Shown piece by piece: positions 8,914-14,989 of a stretch of 14,989 bases of DNA (position 1 is the stretch's first letter; the number at the start of each line of letters is the position of its first letter). The translations under genes and the position numbers were made by a program. The stretch lies in contig JAUYFZ010000076.1 in NCBI GenBank assembly GCA_030689585.1, positions 1-14,989 of the forward strand, read 5' to 3'. Under the pieces are notes generated by a model. That model saw nothing but the letters and a program-made list of their open reading frames with translations, did no database searches and was not told where the DNA came from. The DNA comes from Rhodocyclaceae bacterium (GTDB taxonomy: Bacteria > Pseudomonadota > Gammaproteobacteria > Burkholderiales > Rhodocyclaceae).

Positions 8914-9111
8914 TTGCACATGGGAAAAGAGACGCACCAAGTTCCCTCCCCTTCAAGGGGAGGGTTAGGGTGGGGATGGGGTATCTATGGCATTATATTT
9001 GTAACTGATTGAATTATATGGAGTCTTCATTTCCCCCTCCCCCTCCCGGCCTCCCCCTTGAAGGGGGAGGAGTAAGAGGCTCCGACTTGTGTGCATACGG
9101 TAGCCTTCGAA
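8874..9111. mobile_element. MITE-like element with 24-bp inverted repeats at the end of the NarX-like gene
   Basis: Bases 8874-8897 match the reverse complement of 9088-9111 at 23 of 24 positions. Between them are two perfect 21-base palindromes (8944-8964 and 9050-9070), each with 10-bp arms around one base. They are arranged as inverted copies, each beside a G-rich tract. No protein frame of note lies inside. The left repeat covers the last codons and stop of the kinase gene. I find no convincing target-site duplication, so insertion is inferred from the inverted repeats alone. The long stem could also act as a terminator-like barrier. With 9112-9221 this fills the 308-bp stretch between the kinase and the Crp-type regulator. 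Confidence 0.6.
8962..8981 (+). repeat. G-quadruplex-type tract, with an opposed one at 9033-9057 on the minus strand
   Basis: The + strand at 8962-8981 reads G3-TTA-G3-T-G4-AT-G4, a compact four-tract quadruplex pattern. The C-rich run 9033-9057 gives four G tracts (5, 3, 5, 5) on the opposite strand. Each lies beside one of the 21-base palindromes of the inverted-repeat element. Folding is predicted from pattern only. Confidence 0.5.
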
Positions 9112-9132
9112 CGAACTAGGTCTTTAGAACTA

Positions 9133-9161
9133 TTCTCGCCACATAGCTCCCCGGCTATAGT
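9133..9161 (+). promoter_or_regulatory. Weak promoter-like sequence upstream of the Crp/Fnr-type gene
   Basis: TATAGT at 9156-9161 is a fair -10 box; TTCTCG at 9133-9138, 17 bases upstream, is a poor -35. A transcript from here would begin near 9168. It would carry a five-codon frame (MLNSM, 9194-9211) whose stop codon merges into the G tract. Poor -35 agreement keeps confidence low; an activator could compensate. Confidence 0.25.
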
Positions 9162-9210
9162 GCATCAAAGCAGGAGAGCCGCTTAACGGCCAGATGCTGA
9201 ATTCAATGTA

Positions 9211-9219
9211 GGGGGGGGG
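9211..9219 (+). repeat. Nine-G homopolymer tract in the ribosome binding region
   Basis: Nine consecutive Gs end three bases before ATG 9222 and, with the following A and G, form the only Shine-Dalgarno-like sequence of the Crp/Fnr-type gene. Slippage would change ribosome binding strength or spacing without shifting the frame of the protein. Confidence 0.8.
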
Positions 9220-9221
9220 AG

Positions 9222-9857
9222 ATGAATCAATCGGAGGAGGAAAGCGAGGAGGCTATTGACCGAATCGCCGCATTTCTGCCCGAACAAATGCGCAGGCAAG
9301 CGCGACTTGTTCGGGCAAATGCTGAAGAGGTGCTGGATGCATCGGAAGATGTCTATCGTCTGATCAAAGGCTGCATGACCGTATGGCGTGATGCGCTGGG
9401 CGATGAGTGGATGCTTCAGTTCATGATTGAGGGCGACTGGCTGGTCGAAATGGCTCCTACCGGTCATGCCGTGCATGGCGACTGGATGGCGCGCTGTGAA
9501 CGAGACAGTCTGTTGCTGGCAATTCCGATCCCGGTATTCAATCAATGCCTGACGCACGATGCCGGTTTCGCGCTGACATGGTGCGCGAAACTTTCCGGTC
9601 AGATGTCCCGGTTGCATCGGCAAACCGAACGGCTCCGCATGCCGCAGGTCAGTGACCGGATTACCCATTATCTGGCGACAGAAAGTGTCAATGGGTGCGG
9701 CGAAATCACTTTGCCTTTTCCGAAATATCTTTGGGCGGCTCAGTTGGGGATCGCGCCTGAAACGCTTTCACGATCTCTGTTGCAACTGGAAACTGACGGT
9801 CGCATTGAACGTCGGTCGAACCGTTGTTTGTCTTTGCGCAGAGGTTGTGTTTCGTAG
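9222..9857 (+). CDS. Crp/Fnr-family transcriptional regulator
   Basis: This is a 211-residue cytoplasmic DNA-binding protein. Residues about 25-120 resemble the cyclic-nucleotide-type sensor barrel (IKGCMTVWRD, GDEWMLQFMIEGDWLVEM) but lack the conserved cAMP-contact motif. The C-terminal winged helix contains LPFPKYLWAAQLGIAPETLSRSLLQLE (about 165-190), the Crp-type recognition helix with ETLSR, followed by DGRIER. Four cysteines are spread through the sensor half, but there is no FNR N-terminal iron-sulfur cluster spacing, so it is not FNR proper. The signal is unknown. A rhodanese gene starts 39 bases after the stop, and a regulator beside a rhodanese suggests response to sulfur or redox species. 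That link is inference. Confidence 0.88.
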   Translation: MNQSEEESEEAIDRIAAFLPEQMRRQARLVRANAEEVLDASEDVYRLIKGCMTVWRDALGDEWMLQFMIEGDWLVEMAPTGHAVHGDWMARCERDSLLLAIPIPVFNQCLTHDAGFALTWCAKLSGQMSRLHRQTERLRMPQVSDRITHYLATESVNGCGEITLPFPKYLWAAQLGIAPETLSRSLLQLETDGRIERRSNRCLSLRRGCVS

Positions 9858-9896
9858 TATTGGTTGTTTAACCGTAGTAAAACAAGGAGATTTGCC

Positions 9897-10316
9897 ATGT
9901 ACCGTATCATTGCCAAGTTTTTCGCTCTAGGTTCTCTGTTGTTGTTGCCGTTTCAGAATGTGTATGCCGCTGAAGAAGCTCCTTTGACAGCGGTAGGCTC
10001 AACGGTCGTGAATGCCGCCGAAGCCAAGGCATTGTTCGATAAAAAAGCCATTTTTCTGGATGGTCGCAAAGACAGCGACTGGGAAGCCGGACGTATCGCG
10101 GGGGCTGTTCATTTGGAAGTCAGTGCCAAGTTAACAAAGGAAAGCTTGGCGAAACACGCCAAAGTGACCGATTCGATCGTTGTCTACTGCAATGGCATCA
10201 AGTGTCTCGTCAGTTCGAATGTCATCGCAAAAATACGGCCTTGGGGATACACGAAACTGTTCTATTTTCGTGACGGTCTTCCTGCCTGGAAGGCCGCTAA
10301 CTACCCCGTTGAATGA
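9897..10316 (+). CDS. Secreted rhodanese-like protein
   Basis: Rhodanese domains carry sulfane sulfur on an active cysteine. The 139-residue product starts with a signal peptide: positive IIAK start, hydrophobic core and a VYA cleavage site near residue 24, so it is likely periplasmic. The single rhodanese domain shows [22 protein letters not shown] and the active loop VVYCNGIKC. Cys98 is the expected sulfur-accepting residue and Cys103 a second cysteine in the loop. The end, [17 protein letters not shown], is typical. ATG 9897 has AAGGAG (9884-9889) seven bases upstream. A TTG at 9864 in the same frame has none and would spoil the signal peptide, so I reject it. The stop overlaps a possible start of the chemoreceptor that follows. 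Confidence 0.9.
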   Translation: MYRIIAKFFALGSLLLLPFQNVYAAEEAPLTAVGSTVVNAAEAKALFDKKAIFLDGRKDSDWEAGRIAGAVHLEVSAKLTKESLAKHAKVTDSIVVYCNGIKCLVSSNVIAKIRPWGYTKLFYFRDGLPAWKAANYPVE

Positions 10317-10327
10317 GGTCACCTGCC

Positions 10328-12715
10328 ATGCTAAAAGCCAAGATTTTAGGCATTACCGCCCTGATTATCTTGGCGATGGTGGCCGTTCTGGGGGCGGCCA
10401 CCTACTTCATCAAGGATAACGCCGATGACGCTTATCGGCAGGCCACCCTGGAAGCCAACCGAAATCTTCTGAACAAGATCATCGCCAACAGCGTCGGTCA
10501 GATGGAGTTCAACATCACGGCCATCACGCGCAATACGGAGGCTCTGGCTGCGCTTCAGGAAGCAAATCTGGAGGTTTTGAAAGAATCCAGTGTGGGCAGC
10601 TACAACCGTTTGAGTAGCGGCGGTACCATCAACTTCCTGCATCTTTTCGATACACAGGGGAATCTCGTCTTGTCGCACGGATTGACTGACAAGCAAACGA
10701 TAGGACGCAGTCAGCTCGTCAGCCATGTGATCGCGCAAGGCAAAAGCAAATACGGTTTGGAAATATCCGGCAATAACGAACTGGTGGTCAGCTTTGCTTT
10801 CCCGCTGTTTCTGCGTGGTACTCAGGTGGGCATTTGCGTCATGAGCAAAGGATTTGCCTCGATACTGGCTGAAGTAGCCAAGGCCAACCATGCTGAAACG
10901 GCGATTGTCACCTTTGAGGGAAAAATTGAGAATACGACGAACAAACCCCTCTTTGACGCACTCACAACCGAATTTGAAGCGTTAAAAAGTGAAAGTTTCA
11001 GTAAAATAAAACACGCAGAAACGCATTTTGGCCTGTCGAATTTGCCGATGATGAACAACGAAGGCCAAGCCTTGGCCAGCTTCGTGGTGCTCAAAGATCA
11101 TACGCAGACATTTACAAGGGATACCTGGATCAAAATCATCGCCATCGTGGGGTGTTTAGGGGTATTTGCCGCGTGCCTCGCCTTTTTGTATTCCTATATC
11201 AACCGAGCCTTCCACCCGTTGGAAAAAACGGTGATCGTCATGCGCCAGGTGCAAGAAGAGGGGGATTTCTCGCGACGGGTGGAGATTCACAACAAAGATG
11301 ACGAAGTCGGGTTGGCCAGCACGGCTTTTAACAACCTGATGGAAACATTGCAATCTGCCTTATCGGATACCAACCTCGTCATGGAGGCCGTCGCCATAGG
11401 GGATTTCAATAGACGGGTCGAAGGGGAGGTTCGCGGTGATCTCAATCATCTGAAAGAAAGCGTTAATGCCAGTGTCGACACGCTGGAGCGCACCATGGTT
11501 GCTTTACACAATGTCATGAATTCTCTCTGTGCAGGTGATTTCAGTCAACGCATGGATGCCAGCATCGAAGGAGAACTCAAGTTATCTGTTGATCATGCGA
11601 TGCAAACCATGCAGACGATGTTAGATGATGTGGGCAACGTGATGAGTGGCGTGGCACAAGGAGACCTCACCTGTCGTGTAAGTGCGCAGGGGCAGGGGGA
11701 CTTTGCACGCTTGAAACAGGACATCAATGCCTCTCTCGACGTGCTGGAACAAACGCTGGCGGATATCGCGTTCATCGCGCAAGCTCTATCGGATGGCGAC
11801 TTGACGCAGAGCATCACCCAGGATTATCCGGGGGTCTTTGGTCAGACCAAAGACGGGATCAATGCCACGGTGGCCAATGTCACCGCCATGATTGTTCAAA
11901 TCAGGGAATCTGCGGCGGCCATCAATCTTTCAGCGAGGGAAATCGCCGCTGGAAATCAAGACCTGTCTGTGCGCACGGAAGAACAGGCCACCTCACTGGA
12001 AGCGACGGCCACCTCATTGTCAAAACTGAATGCAACGGTACGAGACAACGCCGACAATGCACGCCAAGCCAAGGAACTGGCCCAGCAATCCAATGAAACG
12101 GCAGCCAGCGGGGGGGCGATGGTCAAACGCGTCGCGACGACCATGGAAGAAATTCAGGGCAGTTCCCGGAAAATCGCGGACATCATCAGCGTGATTGACA
12201 GCATCGCTTTCCAGACGAATATCTTGGCGTTGAATGCCGCTGTGGAAGCCGCACGGGCAGGCGAACAGGGGCGAGGATTTGCGGTAGTCGCCTCCGAAGT
12301 GCGTAATCTAGCCCAACGTTCGGCCACGGCTGCCAAGGAAATCAAGGCATTGATCGCAGAATCTTCTGACAGAGTGAATGTAGGAACAAAATCAGTCCAG
12401 GAAGCGGGACAAACCATGGATGACGTCGTGACCTCTTTCGATTCAGTGGCCAATCTCGTCACCGAGATCAGCGAAGCCAGCCGCGAGCAAAGCGTTGGTA
12501 TTGACCAGGTCACCCGGGCGGTGTCACAAATGGATGAAGTAACCCAGCAAAACGCTGCCTTGGTAGAAGAAGCCGCCGCCGCGGCAGAAAATCTGGAAGA
12601 ACAAGCACGAAATCTCGTGCAGTCCATGAATATGTTCAAGCTGACAGAAACCCCCAATTACCTGCCTACCCCCGCTTTGCGCAATGTCACTCCCCTGCGT
12701 CTGAGAGCCTCATAG
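10328..12715 (+). CDS. Methyl-accepting chemotaxis protein with five HAMP-like repeats
   Basis: This is a membrane receptor that would feed CheA/CheW to control motility or a related output. I prefer ATG 10328 (795 residues), with GAGGT 8 bases upstream; ATG 10313 overlaps the rhodanese stop and adds five residues. TM1 is at about 7-27. The periplasmic part has a Cache-like segment with [15 protein letters not shown] and ends at TM2 (about 268-290). After it come five GDF/GDL-type HAMP units beginning near residues 312, 358, 403, 445 and 490, about 45 residues apart. The signalling coiled coil follows, with its hairpin tip from about 629 ([20 protein letters not shown]). There is no C-terminal CheR/CheB tether pentapeptide. 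It is probably co-transcribed with the rhodanese gene. The ligand is unknown. Confidence 0.93.
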   Translation: MLKAKILGITALIILAMVAVLGAATYFIKDNADDAYRQATLEANRNLLNKIIANSVGQMEFNITAITRNTEALAALQEANLEVLKESSVGSYNRLSSGGTINFLHLFDTQGNLVLSHGLTDKQTIGRSQLVSHVIAQGKSKYGLEISGNNELVVSFAFPLFLRGTQVGICVMSKGFASILAEVAKANHAETAIVTFEGKIENTTNKPLFDALTTEFEALKSESFSKIKHAETHFGLSNLPMMNNEGQALASFVVLKDHTQTFTRDTWIKIIAIVGCLGVFAACLAFLYSYINRAFHPLEKTVIVMRQVQEEGDFSRRVEIHNKDDEVGLASTAFNNLMETLQSALSDTNLVMEAVAIGDFNRRVEGEVRGDLNHLKESVNASVDTLERTMVALHNVMNSLCAGDFSQRMDASIEGELKLSVDHAMQTMQTMLDDVGNVMSGVAQGDLTCRVSAQGQGDFARLKQDINASLDVLEQTLADIAFIAQALSDGDLTQSITQDYPGVFGQTKDGINATVANVTAMIVQIRESAAAINLSAREIAAGNQDLSVRTEEQATSLEATATSLSKLNATVRDNADNARQAKELAQQSNETAASGGAMVKRVATTMEEIQGSSRKIADIISVIDSIAFQTNILALNAAVEAARAGEQGRGFAVVASEVRNLAQRSATAAKEIKALIAESSDRVNVGTKSVQEAGQTMDDVVTSFDSVANLVTEISEASREQSVGIDQVTRAVSQMDEVTQQNAALVEEAAAAAENLEEQARNLVQSMNMFKLTETPNYLPTPALRNVTPLRLRAS

Positions 12716-12736
12716 CGATGCGAAAAATACCGTTTA

Positions 12737-12753
12737 CCCCCCCCCCCCCCCCC
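12737..12753 (+). repeat. Seventeen-C homopolymer tract upstream of the haem-type chemoreceptor
   Basis: Seventeen consecutive Cs lie 16 bases before a promoter-like -35 box and 71 bases before the next start codon. Tracts of this length are strongly slippage-prone. The rest of the gap (12716-12824) holds the promoter and ribosome binding site listed separately. Confidence 0.9.
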
Positions 12754-12769
12754 AAGTTAGCGTCGCTCC

Positions 12770-12797
12770 TTGATTGGCAGCGTGTTGGTGCTAATCA
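12770..12797 (+). promoter_or_regulatory. Promoter-like sequence for the second chemoreceptor
   Basis: TTGATT (12770-12775) and TAATCA (12792-12797) are separated by 16 bases, a plausible sigma-70 pair. A transcript would start near 12804, just ahead of the ribosome binding site AGGAGAG (12811-12817). The poly-C tract ends immediately upstream, where it could affect promoter geometry or activator contact. Confidence 0.45.
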
Positions 12798-12824
12798 TTT
12801 AGAAAAACATAGGAGAGAACAGCA

Positions 12825-14528
12825 ATGACACAGCACAGCACAATTATGTCGCAATCTATAGTGGGCAGACTGGTTTTGGCGATGAGTGGCGTAATACTGC
12901 TGATCGTCATGGTTCTCGTTTGGCATGGACATTCCTTGAAAGAGGCTATGCTGGAACAGGCAGGCTTGTCCGCTGCTCGTGCTGCGCTAGGAAGTGCAGC
13001 GAATGCGCGTCAGTTTTATGCTCGTGAAATTGTGCCTAAAGCGAAAACCAAGGGCATGAATATCCACCAAGAGTTCAAGGGTAAAGAAGATGCTATTCCT
13101 TTGCCCGCATCCTTGATTGGTGCACTCGCCGAGGCCGACAAATCTGGGAATGGTTTGCGGCTCTATTCGAAGATGCCTTTCTCTTTCCGCAAAGCGGAAG
13201 AGGTACGGCGAGACCCATTTGAAGATGAGGCATTGACTTGGCTGGAGAGTAATCCTAAGGGTGAGTTCTTCAGAATAGAGCGACGCGACGGTCAACCCGT
13301 TATGCGTCTAGCCAAGGCAGATATTATGGTAAGTGACGGATGTACCAATTGTCATAACAATCATCCCGACTCGCCTAAGCGCGATTGGAAGGTGGGCGAT
13401 GTGCGTGGCGCGCTGACGGTTTCAATTCCTATCGGGGTAGTGGAAATGCAGATTGCAAAGCACTTTCAGGTAGGTGGCATCATTTTGGCAATCTGTTTTG
13501 GATTGGGTGCGGTGCTTTTGTTTCTGGTCGTACGCAGTGTGAAACGCTCGCTAAAAACTGTTGTGGATGCCGCTGAACAGGTTGTTATGCACAATGACTT
13601 TACCTGTTCAGTGCCGACGACTGGTGCTTCGGAAACCGTTAGTGTTGCTGTGGCAATCAATAAATTGATGGAAAGTTTGCGATCCATCGTGAATAGGTTG
13701 CGGGATTCCGTCACGTTGATAACCACTGCAGCATCCGAGCTGACGGGACTGGCCGGTGAAGTGAGTCATGCTTCGGACAAGCAATCCGAAGCGGTGGAAT
13801 CAGCGGCGGCGGCTATTGAGGAGATTTCGGTTTCCTTAAGCCATACGGCAGACAATGCCGCACAGGCCCGCAGCATCGCGGAATCCTCACACGCGGCTAT
13901 GAACAAAACCATTGAGGTGACACACGCGGCTATGTCGGAGATGGAAGGGATTGCGGGAGCTATTCGTGATTCTAAAAATGAAGTGCAGGAACTTGCAAAA
14001 CGATCCGAAGCCATTAACGGTATTGTTGGGGTTATCCGTGAAATTGCAGATCAAACGAATCTGTTGGCGTTGAATGCAGCCATCGAGGCAGCGCGGGCGG
14101 GCGAAACGGGTCGGGGATTCGCCGTCGTTGCAGATGAGGTGCGCAAATTGGCGGAACGTACGAGTCAATCGACACAGGAAATCGCCAAACTTGTGCACGG
14201 CACTCAAGAACAGGTCGATCGGGCAGTCGCCACATTGGCCGTGGCGGATGAACGCTCCTTACGTAGTGTTCAACTAACCCGTCAATCTGAAGAATCCCTG
14301 CGCGGTGTTGTGCGCGGTGCTGAAGATTCCGTCGCCCATATGCGAACGATTGCTGATGCCCTGCACGAACAGGATGCCGCCGTGCGAGACATTGCGGTCA
14401 ACGTGGAACGCATTGCGCGTATGACCGAGGGCAACAGTGCCGCTGCCTCAAAGAATCGCCATGTCGCCGAAGAAATGGAACGACTATCGAGTGATCTCAA
14501 TACCATGACGTTACAATTCAAGACATGA
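12825..14528 (+). CDS. Methyl-accepting chemotaxis protein with haem-c (DUF3365/Tll0287-like) sensor
   Basis: This is a 567-residue membrane chemoreceptor. TM1 is at about 13-33 and TM2 at about 215-236. The periplasmic region between them ends with [40 protein letters not shown] at 173-177 is a CxxCH covalent haem-attachment site, and the surrounding [17 protein letters not shown] pattern is the hallmark of DUF3365/Tll0287-like sensors. Haem would allow sensing of redox state or a gas ligand; which one is not shown. A HAMP-like linker follows. The signalling hairpin tip is [24 protein letters not shown], then [27 protein letters not shown] supports ATG 12825. The stop overlaps the nucleotidyltransferase start as ATGA. 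Confidence 0.93.
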   Translation: MTQHSTIMSQSIVGRLVLAMSGVILLIVMVLVWHGHSLKEAMLEQAGLSAARAALGSAANARQFYAREIVPKAKTKGMNIHQEFKGKEDAIPLPASLIGALAEADKSGNGLRLYSKMPFSFRKAEEVRRDPFEDEALTWLESNPKGEFFRIERRDGQPVMRLAKADIMVSDGCTNCHNNHPDSPKRDWKVGDVRGALTVSIPIGVVEMQIAKHFQVGGIILAICFGLGAVLLFLVVRSVKRSLKTVVDAAEQVVMHNDFTCSVPTTGASETVSVAVAINKLMESLRSIVNRLRDSVTLITTAASELTGLAGEVSHASDKQSEAVESAAAAIEEISVSLSHTADNAAQARSIAESSHAAMNKTIEVTHAAMSEMEGIAGAIRDSKNEVQELAKRSEAINGIVGVIREIADQTNLLALNAAIEAARAGETGRGFAVVADEVRKLAERTSQSTQEIAKLVHGTQEQVDRAVATLAVADERSLRSVQLTRQSEESLRGVVRGAEDSVAHMRTIADALHEQDAAVRDIAVNVERIARMTEGNSAAASKNRHVAEEMERLSSDLNTMTLQFKT

Positions 14529-14881
14529 CGGAACAAACACTACATTTTTCGCACGAAGCATTTAGTGAGCAATTGCGCATCATTGCGCAAATTGCTGCTG
14601 AGCGTATCCAACAACGGTTTCCTGGGTGCGAGGTGCGGCTGTTTGGTTCTGTGGCGAAGGGGCGTGCCAGTGCGTCGAGTGATATTGATCTGGCCGTGTT
14701 CCTGGATATCGAAGGGGCGCAACGTCGAGTGTGGTCGGGGAGAATTCAACGGGAATTGTTGGATTTGGTACGTCAGTATCTTGTCTCTTTCGATGTGGTC
14801 GTGTTTGATAAAAAACAAAGTCATGTGAACCGTGATGACTGCTCATCCACACTATTACGTGAGGTGTTGTTCCATGAGTGA
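14525..14881 (+). CDS. MNT-type nucleotidyltransferase domain protein
   Basis: This is a 118-residue protein of the minimal nucleotidyltransferase family. The motif [21 protein letters not shown] carries the Gly41-Ser42 pair and the metal-binding Asp53 and Asp55; Asp90 in SFDVVVFD is the third expected acidic residue. All catalytic positions are present. Members such as MntA are antitoxins that AMPylate a HEPN toxin encoded beside them. The start overlaps the chemoreceptor stop as ATGA, and there is no separate promoter or clear ribosome binding site, so it depends on receptor translation. The next gene overlaps it by eight bases. Whether that gene is a HEPN toxin cannot be told from the 38 codons visible. 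Confidence 0.85.
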   Translation: MTEQTLHFSHEAFSEQLRIIAQIAAERIQQRFPGCEVRLFGSVAKGRASASSDIDLAVFLDIEGAQRRVWSGRIQRELLDLVRQYLVSFDVVVFDKKQSHVNRDDCSSTLLREVLFHE

Positions 14882-14989
14882 AAAGAAAGCAATCTTTTGG
14901 TTCGGGTATGCGTTAGACGATAGAGAGAGCTTGAAATCTGATTCGTCGGGTCGAATGCACTTGTATACCGCAACGCAAGTGATTGAAAA
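14874..14989 (+). CDS. Unrecognised protein, N-terminal part (partial, runs off the window)
   Basis: ATG 14874 lies inside the end of the nucleotidyltransferase gene, and the frame is open to the window end, giving 38 complete codons that begin [19 protein letters not shown]. The tight overlap implies one translational unit. A HEPN partner would be expected after an MNT gene, but the visible residues show neither the usual HEPN helix pattern nor the R-x4-6-H motif, which would lie further on. I assign no function. Confidence 0.6.
   Translation, partial: MSEKKAIFWFGYALDDRESLKSDSSGRMHLYTATQVIE

Noticed and set aside
8944..9070. CRISPR or tandem repeat array
   Set aside because: There are only two palindromic units, inverted to one another, without regular spacers.
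9222..9857. FNR with an oxygen-sensing iron-sulfur cluster
   Set aside because: The N-terminal cysteine spacing of FNR is absent.
9864..9896. TTG 9864 as the rhodanese start
   Set aside because: No ribosome binding site precedes it, and it would put charged residues ahead of a good signal peptide; ATG 9897 has AAGGAG.
12737..12753. Poly-C tract as a pure sequencing artefact
   Set aside because: Exact length may be miscalled, but a long C run must be present; kept as a finding with a read-level check.

Overview
The window looks like a chromosomal segment of a beta- or gammaproteobacterium. It opens with the conserved translation block infC-rpmI-rplT-pheS-pheT-ihfA-merR, a gene order known from those classes. 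A periplasmic rhodanese, a NarX-type nitrate/nitrite sensor, a haem-c chemoreceptor and a Crp/Fnr regulator suggest a motile, respiratory organism that responds to redox or sulfur conditions. The species cannot be named from the sequence. Every gene I support is on the + strand. I see no tRNA, rRNA, CRISPR array or transposase gene.

Region 1 (1-4958), translation and nucleoid: the 3' end of infC (IF3), then a 141-bp hairpin-forming MITE-like insertion, rpmI (L35), rplT (L20), pheS, pheT, ihfA and a MerR-family gene. pheT is unusual. It is intact in frame but lacks the whole N-terminal tRNA-binding OB-fold (domain B2) normally inserted between its first conserved segment and the TPNRADC motif.

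Region 2 (4955-7395), metabolism: a DUF1015 protein is joined to merR by an ATGA overlap. A hairpin-bearing gap follows, then gcvT (glycine cleavage T protein) without gcvH or gcvP.

Region 3 (7423-9221), sensor and debris: a NarX-like histidine kinase with a recognisable P-box and no response regulator beside it. Its last codons run into a ~240-bp inverted-repeat element that contains two palindromes and two opposed G-quadruplex-type tracts.

Region 4 (9222-14989), redox and taxis: a Crp/Fnr-type regulator preceded by nine Gs, a secreted rhodanese, a chemoreceptor with five HAMP-like repeats, a 17-C tract just upstream of a promoter-like sequence, and a second chemoreceptor with a CxxCH-bearing periplasmic sensor (DUF3365/Tll0287-like). 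A MNT-type nucleotidyltransferase follows, overlapping the receptor's stop codon. The window ends inside a further overlapping gene that I do not recognise.

As a working picture, region 4 is a regulator-sensor-receptor island for redox or sulfur-linked taxis. Two homopolymer tracts are placed where length changes could alter expression. The most notable single observations are the domain-deleted PheT and the poly-C tract ahead of the haem-binding chemoreceptor.
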